A stretch of 64,000 nucleotides of DNA from Bradyrhizobium sp. 1 (GTDB taxonomy: Bacteria; Pseudomonadota; Alphaproteobacteria; Rhizobiales; Xanthobacteraceae): positions 617,917-681,916 of the forward strand of contig NZ_JADPJH010000022.1 of assembly GCF_023073315.1 (NCBI RefSeq). The letters run 5' to 3'. The position numbers were made by a program, and so were the translations under genes. Under the pieces are notes generated by a model. It saw nothing but the letters and a program-made list of their open reading frames with translations. It was not told where the DNA came from and did not search any database. Shown here in pieces: positions 10,542 to 18,722 of this stretch. Positions within the stretch are counted from its first letter, which is position 1. The number at the start of each line of letters is the position of its first letter.

Positions 10542-10820
10542 TTGCCGCAATCTTCGGACATATCGCGGACCCTGAGCCCAGTACGGGTGATCGCGCGCTT
10601 TGCCGTGCGCGTCGTCCTGCTGGCGGCCTTTGCCGCATTCGGTAGCGTCGGCTTCGGACGAAGCCTTGCCGCCCTGCTCTGGATGTCGATCATCCTCTGC
10701 TCTGCGGTCGCTGTTCTCAGGCGCGAGGTGCTGTTTGGCGGCGTTCTCAATCATTGGGACGAATGCGCCGCATTCGGCGCGCTGTTCGCGCTGGTTCATG
10801 TCGTCAGCGAGCTGACCTGA
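10542..10820 (+). CDS. Small inner-membrane protein, about 92 residues
   Basis: The frame open to 10820 encodes two or three hydrophobic helices: VIARFAVRVVLLAAFAAFG, LAALLWMSIILCSAVAVL and FGALFALVHVVSEL. They are linked by a polar loop with LFGGVLNHWDECAAF. There is no in-frame ATG before the first helix; TTG at 10542 is the best start and follows the previous stop by 22 bp. I believe similar proteins occur in Bradyrhizobium, but the role is unknown. The start codon is uncertain; the membrane topology is the reason to accept it as coding. Confidence 0.55.
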   Translation: MPQSSDISRTLSPVRVIARFAVRVVLLAAFAAFGSVGFGRSLAALLWMSIILCSAVAVLRREVLFGGVLNHWDECAAFGALFALVHVVSELT

Positions 10821-10828
10821 ACGCGGGC

Positions 10829-10880
10829 CTTATGAGCTTCCTATGAGATCGCAGCCCCGCCTCACTCGAAATCATATGCG
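10829..10880 (+). promoter_or_regulatory. Third copy of the shared promoter module
   Basis: 10829-10845 reads CTTATGAGCTTCCTATG. A CACTCG element ends at 10868 and CATATG lies at 10873-10878, exactly 33 nt after the CCTAT half-site. The gene at 10952 begins 74 bases downstream. The box starts 9 bp after the preceding stop codon, so it separates two transcription units. Confidence 0.65.
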
Positions 10881-10951
10881 CTTGAAAAGATACTGATCGA
10901 ACGGTTGCGGGCCTGCGTCCGCCGCCGCCGTCAATCGGAAGGACTACGTCC

Positions 10952-11206
10952 ATGAAACTCGTCGAACCTCCCTCGTGCAGCTCCCCCTCGACCATCGTCC
11001 TCATCGGCCGCAACCACAGGGGACAATGGGTCGCGCAGGAGCAGAACGGCGTCTATGGCGGCCTGTTCGTCAGCCGCGCCCAGGCCGTCAAATATGCGCT
11101 GTTCGAGAACGGACAGCATCCGGAGACCATCGTCGAGCTGCCGCGCGAGATCGAGCTCGACATGGGCAAGAGCCCCAACACCGTCGTCTCGCAACGCGCC
11201 GCTTGA
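10952..11206 (+). CDS. Hypothetical protein, 84 residues, paralogue of the gene at 12485
   Basis: A small soluble protein with a central block IGRNHRGQWVAQEQNGVYGG followed by LFVSRAQAVKYALFENG. It is clearly related to the 128-residue product at 12485, where the matching block is IGRNGAGLWVAREAHGRVGG. The Trp-Val-Ala, Gly-Gly-Leu-Phe and Ala-Val positions are shared, and both end in a Glu-Leu-Asp strand. This looks like a compact beta-rich fold; I cannot name it. The ATG at 10952 follows a GGAAGGA site. Both paralogues lie behind kdp-type promoter modules. Confidence 0.8.
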   Translation: MKLVEPPSCSSPSTIVLIGRNHRGQWVAQEQNGVYGGLFVSRAQAVKYALFENGQHPETIVELPREIELDMGKSPNTVVSQRAA

Positions 11207-11232
11207 GCCGGCGCCACCAAGCGAAAAAAGCC

Positions 11233-12150
11233 ATGTTCATTCCTCCCTCTGCCTGGTTCACCGGCTTCATTCCGGACCTGCCGACGCCGTTCGATGCGGC
11301 TGACGCCATCGATCTCAAGGCGTTGGCCGCGCTCTGCGAACGCCAGATCGCGGCGGGCGTCCCAGCGATCGTGGTCTGCGAGACGGCCGGCGAAGCGCCG
11401 ACGCTCTCGCCGGCCGAGCAGGAGCTGGTCATCCGCACCGCGGTCGATGTCGCCCGCGGTCGCGTGCGGATCATCGCCGGCGCGCTGTCGAATGCCACCA
11501 GCCAGGTCATCGAGCTTGCGCGGCGCGCGGAAGCGGCCGGCGCCGATGCCGTCATGGCGGTGGTGCCTGCCTACAACAAGCCGATGCAGGACGGGATGCT
11601 CGCGCACTTCCGCAGCCTTGCCGGCGCGATCGGCCTGTCCGTGATCCTGCACGACGTTCCCTCCCGCACGCTGCGCCCGCTCGCCGACGAGACGCTTCTG
11701 CGTCTGGTCGAATCGCGCCAGTTCATGGGCCTGCGCGACGCAAGCTGCGACATCACCCGCCCGACGCGCCTGAACCGGCTACTGCCATCAGGCTTTCGCC
11801 TGCTCTCAGGCGACGACGCCACCGCCTTCGGCAGCATCGCGAGCGGCGGCGACGGCGCGATCTCGGAAGTCTCCAACATCGCCCCGGATCTCTGCCGCAT
11901 GATCTTCTCGCAAGTCAGGCAAGGCCGCCTGCAATCCGCCCGCTATTTGCACAAGCGCCTGGTCCCGCTCATCGCCTGCCTCTCCAAGGACAGCCCGGCG
12001 GCGCTGAAGAGCGGCCTGAGCGTGCTGGGTCTGATGTCGCCGGCCACACGGTTGCCGATCGTGCCGCTTGACGCGGCCCGGCAGAGAGAGGTGGTGCGCG
12101 CCCTCGCCGCGATCGCAGACGAGGAGCTGATCGACAGCGTCGGGGCCTGA
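11233..12150 (+). CDS. DapA/NAL-superfamily protein lacking the Schiff-base lysine
   Basis: 305 residues with the TIM-barrel pattern of dihydrodipicolinate synthase and N-acetylneuraminate lyase: LPTPFDAADAID near the start, VVPAYNKP (Tyr114) and HDVPSRT (Arg145). The lysine that forms the Schiff base with pyruvate in this family should lie in a G-[IL]-K-[DE] motif. Here the sequence is MGLRDAS, with Arg168 in that position. The usual GTTGE loop is also changed, to ETAGE. The core lyase chemistry is therefore doubtful; the protein may have a new activity or a binding role. It starts 26 bp after the 84-residue gene and probably shares its promoter. Confidence 0.85.
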   Translation: MFIPPSAWFTGFIPDLPTPFDAADAIDLKALAALCERQIAAGVPAIVVCETAGEAPTLSPAEQELVIRTAVDVARGRVRIIAGALSNATSQVIELARRAEAAGADAVMAVVPAYNKPMQDGMLAHFRSLAGAIGLSVILHDVPSRTLRPLADETLLRLVESRQFMGLRDASCDITRPTRLNRLLPSGFRLLSGDDATAFGSIASGGDGAISEVSNIAPDLCRMIFSQVRQGRLQSARYLHKRLVPLIACLSKDSPAALKSGLSVLGLMSPATRLPIVPLDAARQREVVRALAAIADEELIDSVGA

Positions 12151-12161
12151 CGGCTCGCGCA

Positions 12162-12213
12162 CTTATGACTTTCCTATGCGGACCCCTCGCCACTCATCTC
12201 GCAATCCTACGCA
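12162..12213 (+). promoter_or_regulatory. Fourth copy of the shared promoter module
   Basis: 12162-12178 reads CTTATGACTTTCCTATG. CATCTCG ends at 12201 and CCTACG lies at 12206-12211, again 33 nt past the CCTAT half-site. The small membrane-protein operon starts at 12279, 68 bases on. Confidence 0.65.
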
Positions 12214-12278
12214 GCAGTCATCATCATGGAAGACAGATTGGAGCGGTCGTCTCACCGCACCAGACAAGGACTTACACA

Positions 12279-12467
12279 ATGTCGATCCTGACACATGGCC
12301 TCGACCGGCCGTTCGGGTCCGAACGCCTGCCGCGCATCTCGGCAGAGCGCCAGGCGCAACTCAAGGACCTCGCCCTCGGCGCTCTGACTCTGTTCTCGAT
12401 GGGCAGCGTGCTCACTGCGCTCATCGCGTTGAGGACGGCGATCTATGTCTGGCACATGCACGCCTGA
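12279..12467 (+). CDS. Small single-helix membrane protein, 62 residues
   Basis: The product begins MSILTHGLDRPFGSERLPRI, continues with a polar segment and ends with one membrane helix (LALGALTLFSMGSVLTALIA) and a short tail, IYVWHMHA. The ATG at 12279 has AAGGA 8 bases upstream. It is the first gene after a kdp-type promoter module and leads a run of four tightly spaced small genes. No family is known to me. Confidence 0.7.
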   Translation: MSILTHGLDRPFGSERLPRISAERQAQLKDLALGALTLFSMGSVLTALIALRTAIYVWHMHA

Positions 12468-12484
12468 CCGACAGGGAGGCTGCC

Positions 12485-12871
12485 ATGACCTTGCAGATGT
12501 GTGAGGAGGCCGCGATGGCCGCAATTGCCCTTCAGGCTTCCCGCCGCCGATCCGAAACCAAACCGGCGACGGCGCTCAGGCCACTCGATCCCGACGTCGT
12601 CAGTGCCGCCATCCCCGCCTTCTTCATCGGACGCAACGGCGCCGGCCTCTGGGTCGCGCGCGAGGCGCATGGGCGTGTCGGCGGACTGTTCCTGTTCAAG
12701 AGCTCGGCGGTCGATTTCGCCAACCGCGAGAGCGCGCCGGATCGCTGCGCCCTGGTATTCCCGACCGAGACCTTCGAGCTCGACGTCGAAAACCGCGGCA
12801 ATTTTCTGATCCTGGTGGCGGAATCAGCCAGCCGGATGCTTGCGCGCGCACTGGCAAGGCTGACGTCATGA
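12485..12871 (+). CDS. Hypothetical protein, 128 residues, paralogue of the gene at 10952
   Basis: Residues 45-105 match the 84-residue protein at 10952 (FIGRNGAGLWVAREAHGRVG, then GLFLFKSSAV). An extra N-terminal stretch of about 45 residues and a C-terminal helix (LILVAESASRMLARAL) are added. The start ATG at 12485 has GGGAGG about 6 bases upstream. Its stop overlaps the next start by 4 bases. Two diverged copies under the same kind of promoter within 2 kb point to a functional, stress-linked family rather than chance frames. Confidence 0.8.
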   Translation: MTLQMCEEAAMAAIALQASRRRSETKPATALRPLDPDVVSAAIPAFFIGRNGAGLWVAREAHGRVGGLFLFKSSAVDFANRESAPDRCALVFPTETFELDVENRGNFLILVAESASRMLARALARLTS

Positions 12872-12960
12872 TCGAGTTCAAGATCGCCATCCTGGTTGCG
12901 TTGATCGGTGCGCTGCTGCTCGGCCTGCGGATCGGACCGGCGCCCGCATCGGACAAGTAA
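12868..12960 (+). CDS. 30-residue single-helix membrane peptide
   Basis: MIEFKIAILVALIGALLLGL followed by RIGPAPASDK: one membrane helix with a short tail. Its ATG overlaps the stop of the upstream gene as ATGA (12868-12871), the classic sign of translational coupling, and its own TAA is 1 base from the next start codon. The hydrophobic pattern and tight packing support it, although it is very short. Confidence 0.65.
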   Translation: MIEFKIAILVALIGALLLGLRIGPAPASDK

Positions 12961-12961
12961 C

Positions 12962-13090
12962 GTGCAGCTCCCCAAGGGACATCTCGAGCACGCGGTCACC
13001 ACGACGGTCCTGACCATGACGCTGAGCCTCGTCTGGGGTGCGGTCCTGACGATCGTGATCACGCTTCTTGCGCGCGGGCTCGGAGTATAG
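12962..13090 (+). CDS. 42-residue membrane peptide
   Basis: Starting from GTG 12962, one base after the previous stop, the product is MQLPKGHLEHAVTTT, then a membrane helix (LSLVWGAVLTIVITLLARGL) and GV. It closes the operon of small proteins. The GTG start is inferred from position; ATG codons in frame farther upstream would run through the previous gene. Function unknown. Confidence 0.6.
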   Translation: MQLPKGHLEHAVTTTVLTMTLSLVWGAVLTIVITLLARGLGV

Positions 13091-13274
13091 CCTGCGCTGT
13101 TGCCATGCGCGCGGCGATCGACCGCGAATTGACCATGGCTGCCTACGAGGCAAGCAGCCGGGCGCGCAGCGCCGTCGCGATGCCCGTCTGAGGCCGCCTG
13201 TCCCGCGGAAAAAGGCTTAAACGAACAGACTTGCCGATCTGGCGTAATTTCACGGAACCGTGTAGATCGGTTTC

Positions 13275-13910
13275 ATGAGCACAAGCAGCGTCAATGTCGT
13301 CGTCCACCCCCTGGTCCAGCACAAGCTCTCCCTGATGCGGGAGAAGGACCGCTCGACCAAGAGCTTTCGCGAGATCCTGAACGAGATCGGGATGTTGCTC
13401 GGCTACGAGGTGACGCGCGATCTGCCGCTTGAGCTGGTGGATATCGAGACGCCGATCTCGCCGATGCGGGCGCCGAAGATCGCCGGCAAGAAGCTCACGC
13501 TGGCGCCGATCTTGCGCGCCGGCGTCGGCTTCCTCGACGGCATGCTGGCGCTGATGCCCTCGGCGCGCATCGCCCATATCGGGCTCTACCGCGACCCCCA
13601 GACATTGCAGGCCGTGGAATATTACTTCAAGGCGCCGCAGGACCTGTCCGACCGCACCGTGATCCTGATGGACCCGATGCTGGCGACCGGCAACTCGGCC
13701 TGCGCCGGTGCGTCCCTGCTCAAGCAGCGCGGCGCTCGCGACATCCGCTTCGTGTGTCTCCTCGCCGCGCCCGAGGGCATCGCGCAGTTCCAGAGCGAGC
13801 ATCCCGACGTGCCGGTCTGGACCGCCGCGATCGACGAGCGGCTCAACGACCACGGCTACATCGTGCCGGGCCTGGGCGATGCAGGCGACCGGATGTTCGG
13901 CACCAAGTAG
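13275..13910 (+). CDS. upp: Uracil phosphoribosyltransferase
   Basis: 211 residues, matching the family. It converts uracil and PRPP to UMP in pyrimidine salvage. The PRPP-binding loop DPMLATGNSACAG and the C-terminal uracil-binding segment GYIVPGLGDAGDRMFGTK are intact, as is LAPILRAGVGFLDGML. The ATG at 13275 is close to the start expected from homologues. It stands apart from the small-gene operon, with about 180 bp between them. Confidence 0.96.
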   Translation: MSTSSVNVVVHPLVQHKLSLMREKDRSTKSFREILNEIGMLLGYEVTRDLPLELVDIETPISPMRAPKIAGKKLTLAPILRAGVGFLDGMLALMPSARIAHIGLYRDPQTLQAVEYYFKAPQDLSDRTVILMDPMLATGNSACAGASLLKQRGARDIRFVCLLAAPEGIAQFQSEHPDVPVWTAAIDERLNDHGYIVPGLGDAGDRMFGTK

Positions 13911-13943
13911 ACAGGTTTGCGCGATCGGGTTACTCCGGTTGCC

Positions 13944-15515
13944 ATGAGCGCCAACGAATTTTCGCTGCAATCGCTGATCCGCACCGAGGCTGCCGACCCA
14001 GCCTTCGTGTTCGACGGCACACAGGTCTCGCGCGCAGAATTCACAACGAAAGTCGAGCAGACCGCTGCCTGGCTCGCCGCGCAAGGCATCGGAAAGGGCG
14101 ACGTCGTCGCGGTCTGGCTGGTCAACCGGGTCGAATGGATCGCACTGCTGTTCGCCGCCGCCCGGCGTGGAGCCATCGTCGCAGCCGTCAATACGCGCTA
14201 CCGCAGCGCAGAAGTTGCGCATCTGCTTCGCCTGTCCGGCGCGAAGCTGATGGTGGTCGAGGCCGCGTTCCGCTCGATCGACTTTGCCGCCATCCTCGCC
14301 GATATCGCCGGGGACGAGGTCCCCGCGCTGCAAAAGCTCGCAGTGGTCGGTGCGGATACGATCCCGGCGCACTGGCCTTGCGTGCGGTTCGATGCGTTCG
14401 AGAGGCCTTATCCGTCGGCGCCGCCGGCCCAGAACGACGTCGATGTGCCCGTGCTGCTCTACACGACATCAGGCACGACCAAAGGACCAAAACTCGTCGC
14501 GCATTCGCAGCGGACGCTGGTCACGCACGCCGCCTCCGTCGCCACGGCGCTCAAGCTGTCGTCGCAGCGTCATTCGCTGCTGGCGATGCTGCCGTTCTGC
14601 GGCACCTTCGGTATGACCAGCCTGCTCGGCTTCATCGCAGCGGGCGCGACTATTCATGTACTCGATGCCTTCGAAGCAGCACCCGCACTGAATATCCTCG
14701 AAGAGCAGAAGATCACCCACTCGTTCGGCTCGGACGAGATGTTCCGCCGCATCCTCGCGCTCACCGATGCGCCGCGCCCCTTCCCGCATCTCGAAATCTG
14801 CGGCTTCGCCGCGTTCCAGCCCGGCTGGCGCGAGCTTGCCGCGGAAGCCGAGGCGCGCGGCATGCCGCTGTTCGGTCTCTACGGTTCGAGCGAGGTGCAG
14901 GCCCTGTTCTCGATCGCGCGTGTCGGCGATGCCTTCGCCGATCGCATCGAGGGCGGCGGCTGGCCGATGTCGCCCGACGCAAAGGTGCGCGTACGCGACA
15001 CCGAGACCGGCGAGTTCGCAGATCCCGGTATCTCCGGCGAGATCGAGATCAGCGCGCCGTCACGCTTCCTTGGCTATTTCAACAATCCGGACGCGACGCG
15101 CGAGGCGATCACCGCGGAGGGTTTCTTCCGCACCGGCGACATCGGCCGGCTGCGTGGCGACGGTGCCTTCGTCTACGAGACTCGTGCGGGTGACGCCATG
15201 CGGCTCGGCGGATTTCTCGTGGCGCCTGGCGAGATCGAGGACGAGCTCAAATCCTGCACCGGCGTGGCCGATGCCCAGGTCGTGGCGGTCGATCTGAAGG
15301 GCCATGCGCGTTGCGTCGCCTTCGTGATCCCGCACCACGAGCCACCGCATCAGGAGACGCTGGTCGCGCGCCTGCGCGAGCGGCTCGCCGGCTACAAGGT
15401 GCCGGCACGGATCTATGTCGTGGACGCCTTCCCCGTCACCGACAGCGCCAATGGCGTCAAGATCCAGCGCGCCAGGCTTCGCACCATGGCCGTGGAGCGC
15501 ATCGCCGCCGAATAG
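13944..15515 (+). CDS. Acyl-CoA ligase of the ANL superfamily
   Basis: 523 residues. It activates a carboxylic acid as acyl-AMP and then as the CoA thioester. The phosphate loop is LLYTTSGTTKGPKLVAHS. The adenylate motif is GLYGSSEVQALF, followed by the hinge region FRTGDIGRLRGDG and the C-terminal catalytic lysine in NGVKIQRARL. The substrate cannot be told from sequence. The start is ATG 13944; an in-frame upstream start at 13917 is less likely. It ends 7 bp before the convergent flgL gene. Confidence 0.88.
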   Translation: MSANEFSLQSLIRTEAADPAFVFDGTQVSRAEFTTKVEQTAAWLAAQGIGKGDVVAVWLVNRVEWIALLFAAARRGAIVAAVNTRYRSAEVAHLLRLSGAKLMVVEAAFRSIDFAAILADIAGDEVPALQKLAVVGADTIPAHWPCVRFDAFERPYPSAPPAQNDVDVPVLLYTTSGTTKGPKLVAHSQRTLVTHAASVATALKLSSQRHSLLAMLPFCGTFGMTSLLGFIAAGATIHVLDAFEAAPALNILEEQKITHSFGSDEMFRRILALTDAPRPFPHLEICGFAAFQPGWRELAAEAEARGMPLFGLYGSSEVQALFSIARVGDAFADRIEGGGWPMSPDAKVRVRDTETGEFADPGISGEIEISAPSRFLGYFNNPDATREAITAEGFFRTGDIGRLRGDGAFVYETRAGDAMRLGGFLVAPGEIEDELKSCTGVADAQVVAVDLKGHARCVAFVIPHHEPPHQETLVARLRERLAGYKVPARIYVVDAFPVTDSANGVKIQRARLRTMAVERIAAE

Positions 15516-15522
15516 CCCTCGG

Positions 15523-16434
15523 CTATTTCAAATAGCTCGCCAGATTGATGCTCAGGATCTTGGCGAGCGCCGAATAGGATGCGGTGAGCTGCGCCTGATA
15601 GGTCGAGAGCTGCGCCGTGACGGCGGCGACATCGACCCCGGTCAGGTCGTTCGACAGGGTCTCGGCATAGCTCTTGTAGTCGGTCTGGCGGGTGCTCGCC
15701 GTCTCGATCGAGGACACGTTGTTCGACAGCTTGGCCTGCACCGCTGCCGTGTCGTCGATCGCCGTGCTAGCGAGATCGAGCGCACTGGTGATATCCGAGG
15801 ACGATAGCGAGGTGCTGTTGGCCACGAACTTGAGAACCCGCATCACCTCCTCGAACGCCGAATTGTCGGCGGTTACGCCGTAGGACACCGTCTCGTCGGC
15901 CGCGACCCGCACCGAGGCGATTTCGTCGTCGCCGTTGTAGTAGCTGGAATCGGTCGCGGTCAGCGAGCCGATGCCGGACGCGAAGCTCGTGAGATCGACC
16001 GGCGCCGTGTCGGTCTTGCCGCCGGCGAACACATATTGGCCGTCATATTGCGTGTTCATCAGGGAGCCCATTTCCTGCAGCATTTGCTGGGCGGTGGTGA
16101 TCACCGAATTGCTCTCGGTCGAGCTACCGGTCGAGGCCGCGCTGAGCTGGGAGCGGAGTTGCGTAAGGATGTCCGTCATCGATCCGACCGCCGAGTACAT
16201 CACCTGCACCTTGCTGTCGGCGAGCGTCGCGGCATCGATATAGGATTGCGCGCGCGTCACCGAGACCTGGAGGTTGACGACATGCTGCGCATCCGAGCCA
16301 TAGCCGCCGAAATCGCCCGAGATCACGCCCGACGATTCCTGGATCTGCTTGTTGGCCATGACCGTCTCCACGCGCATCGCGTCGGCGATCATCCTGTTCG
16401 ACTGTGCGAAGGTGGCGACCCGCATCGCGACCAT
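15523..16434 (-). CDS. flgL: FlgL, hook-filament junction protein
   Basis: 303 residues. The N-terminal helix region (MRVATFAQSNRMIADAMRVE) and the C-terminal coiled segment are flagellin-like, and the middle carries QYVFAGGKTDTAPV, a block typical of FlgL. It is secreted by the flagellar export machine and joins FlgK to the filament. It lies 17 bp after flgK and is the last gene of the minus-strand flagellar run. Confidence 0.88.
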   Translation of the reverse strand: MVAMRVATFAQSNRMIADAMRVETVMANKQIQESSGVISGDFGGYGSDAQHVVNLQVSVTRAQSYIDAATLADSKVQVMYSAVGSMTDILTQLRSQLSAASTGSSTESNSVITTAQQMLQEMGSLMNTQYDGQYVFAGGKTDTAPVDLTSFASGIGSLTATDSSYYNGDDEIASVRVAADETVSYGVTADNSAFEEVMRVLKFVANSTSLSSSDITSALDLASTAIDDTAAVQAKLSNNVSSIETASTRQTDYKSYAETLSNDLTGVDVAAVTAQLSTYQAQLTASYSALAKILSINLASYLK

Positions 16435-16451
16435 GAGCCTACTCCCGGCTG

Positions 16452-18224
16452 TTACGACTGCACGGCGGACAGCAGCGCCGAATACATGGTGTTGATGGCC
16501 TGGATCAGCGCGGACGCCGCCGTGTATTTGTTCTGGAGCGTGCTGAGCTTGGCGGATTCCTCGTCGAGGTTGACGCCGGATTGCGAGGACAGCGAGCTCG
16601 CATAGGTCGACTGCGTGGTTTCCTTCGCGGTGTAATTGGTGGATGCCTGCGAGGCCTTGCTGGCGACCTCGGCCACGATGGCGGAGGCATAGTCGGCCAG
16701 CGAGCCGGTGGTGGCCGCAAGCCCGCCGGTGGTGGCGAATGTCCGGGAGCCCGTCAGCGCATCATAGAAGGCGTTGACGACGGTCGCCGACCCGGACGAC
16801 AACACGGTGCTGCCGACGGTCAGGCTCGACGAGGAATCCAGTGTGCCGAGCTGAAGCTCGTTGGTGCCGGACAGGATCTTGCCGTTGACCGCGATATCCG
16901 CCGCGCTCGTGCCGGTCACGAGGTCGTTGAGACCGAAATACTCGGAAAATCCTTCCCCCGAGCTTCCCATCGAGCTGGTCATCTCGTTGATGGCGACACC
17001 GTTGCTCGAGCCGGTTGCCGTGATCGCGAGATGGCCGTCCGCATCGACCGCGGCCGACAGTCCGGAAATGCCGTTGATGGCGGTGACGAGATCGCCGATC
17101 GTGGAATAGGACGACAGGTCGAGATCGCTGTAAGAGACCAGACTGCCGCTCTGGTCGGTGACGGCAAGGCGCACGGAGCCGGTGGCGGACAACGCCGTGC
17201 TGCTGGTGACGCTGGTCGTTCCGGTGAGGCTCGTCGGCGCCGGTACCGCGGAGGCGCTGTTCGAAACGCTATTCATCGCGGATGCAAGCTGCTGGGCGAG
17301 CTGATCGAGCTGCGACTGCGCCGCCGGCAGCGTCGTGTCGCGGAGCGTGATGAGCGAGCCGATGTCCCCGCCCGTGATCTGCGAGGTGATATCCACCCCG
17401 TTCACCGTGATCGCGCTGAAGCCGCTGGACGAGGAACCGGCGGTATAGGTCGTCGCCGCCGTCACATTGGCCGCAGCGGTATAGCTGATCGTATGCGCGG
17501 AACTGTCGACCAGCGCCTGGCCGGACTTGGTGTAGATCTGGAGATCGCCGTTCGATGCCGTGAAGTAGCTGACATTCATCTTCGAGGCGAGATCCTGCAG
17601 CGCGGTGTTGCGCTGGTCCTCCAGGTCCGCGGTCGACTGGCCGGACGCCGCCGTCTGCTTGATCTGTGCGTTCAGATCCGAGATCTGCTGCAGGTCGGTA
17701 TTGACGTCGTCGATCGAGGACGAGATGTCCTGGTCGGCATTGGAGCGCAGCTTCTGGATGCTGCTCGACGTCTCCCGCAACTGGCTCGCGACGTCATCGA
17801 GCGCACTGACGACATTGGATTGCAGCGAGGCGCTGCTCGGCGTGCTCGCCAGCGACGACAGCGCCGATTCCAGCGAAGCGATGCTGTTGGCAAGCGAGGT
17901 CCCGGTCGACGAACTGTCGGTGCTGCTGGTCGAGCCGTAGAGTTTTTCGAGCGACGTCAGATAGGTGTTGGTGGTGTCGGCCGACCCGAGGTCGGAGGTC
18001 GCGGAGATCAGCGACTTCAACAACAGCTTGTCGACCGTCGAGGTGATGCCCGTCACCGTGACGCCGGTGCCGACGCCGTTGGTGACGCTGCTCGACTGGT
18101 TCGCGGTCTTTTCGGTATAGCCCGTCGTGTCCGCGTTCGAGATGTTCGACGACGTCACGCTGATCTGCACCGAGGTGGCCGAGAGGCCGCTGAAGGCGAT
18201 CGATCTTGCGATATCGAGTGACAC
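16452..18224 (-). CDS. flgK: FlgK, hook-associated protein 1
   Basis: 590 residues. It starts with the rod/hook-type segment IAFSGLSATSVQISVTSSNI and then SNADTTGYTEK, and ends with the matching C-terminal coiled region (SGVNLDEESAKL, YTAASALIQAINTMYSALL). The middle is Ser/Thr-rich, as usual for rhizobial axial proteins. FlgK forms the first layer on the hook. Its own chaperone candidate (FlgN-like) is encoded just upstream. Confidence 0.93.
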   Translation of the reverse strand: MSLDIARSIAFSGLSATSVQISVTSSNISNADTTGYTEKTANQSSSVTNGVGTGVTVTGITSTVDKLLLKSLISATSDLGSADTTNTYLTSLEKLYGSTSSTDSSSTGTSLANSIASLESALSSLASTPSSASLQSNVVSALDDVASQLRETSSSIQKLRSNADQDISSSIDDVNTDLQQISDLNAQIKQTAASGQSTADLEDQRNTALQDLASKMNVSYFTASNGDLQIYTKSGQALVDSSAHTISYTAAANVTAATTYTAGSSSSGFSAITVNGVDITSQITGGDIGSLITLRDTTLPAAQSQLDQLAQQLASAMNSVSNSASAVPAPTSLTGTTSVTSSTALSATGSVRLAVTDQSGSLVSYSDLDLSSYSTIGDLVTAINGISGLSAAVDADGHLAITATGSSNGVAINEMTSSMGSSGEGFSEYFGLNDLVTGTSAADIAVNGKILSGTNELQLGTLDSSSSLTVGSTVLSSGSATVVNAFYDALTGSRTFATTGGLAATTGSLADYASAIVAEVASKASQASTNYTAKETTQSTYASSLSSQSGVNLDEESAKLSTLQNKYTAASALIQAINTMYSALLSAVQS

Positions 18225-18242
18225 GGCGAACCTCTCGATCCG

Positions 18243-18716
18243 TCAGGCGCTGCGGCTGGTGCCGCTGGAGACCGCGCGCGCGGCGAGACGGCCGGAGGCG
18301 CCATAGGGCGACACTGCGGCGATCTGCTCGCGGATCGCCTGCATGACGGCCTCGATCCGGCGGTTACTGGCTTCGATCGCCGCGCGCAGGCGCACCAGAT
18401 TCTCGTCCATCGCCGTACGCAGCTTCAGGATCCGCTCCATCAGCTGCTCGCGCAGGATCCGGTCGTGCACGTTGAGGCTGGTCGTGCCCACCGCGCATTC
18501 GGCGACGATGCGCTCGAACATCTCGGCCAGCTGGCTCTTCTCGTCGACCTGCTTGAGGCGCGAGGCCGGCAGGCCCTTGGCGAGCTCGGCGTTCTCGTCG
18601 GCGACCAGCAAGGTCAAATTGTCGATCAGCGTGATCAGCGACTTGATTCGCGTGTCGCCGCTCGCGGCGTTCGTCCTCGTGGCTTGGCTCTTGGCCTGGG
18701 CTACAGTCATGGTCAT
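18243..18716 (-). CDS. FlgN-like export chaperone
   Basis: 157 residues, mostly alpha-helical with coiled-coil character (LITLIDNLTLLVADENAEL, LREQLMERILKLRTAMDENL). This is the build of FlgN, the chaperone for FlgK and FlgL. Its position immediately upstream of flgK supports the role. Sequence identity in this family is low, so the assignment rests on length, helical pattern and position. Confidence 0.6.
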   Translation of the reverse strand: MTMTVAQAKSQATRTNAASGDTRIKSLITLIDNLTLLVADENAELAKGLPASRLKQVDEKSQLAEMFERIVAECAVGTTSLNVHDRILREQLMERILKLRTAMDENLVRLRAAIEASNRRIEAVMQAIREQIAAVSPYGASGRLAARAVSSGTSRSA

Positions 18717-18722
18717 CGCCTT

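Noticed and set aside
13105..13191. 28-codon frame between the small operon and upp
   Set aside because: No ribosome site and no membrane or signal pattern; could be chance.
16581..18221. Long plus-strand frame of 546 codons opposite flgK
   Set aside because: Antisense shadow of flgK with low-complexity Arg/Gly/Asp content; the minus strand has a clear FlgK.
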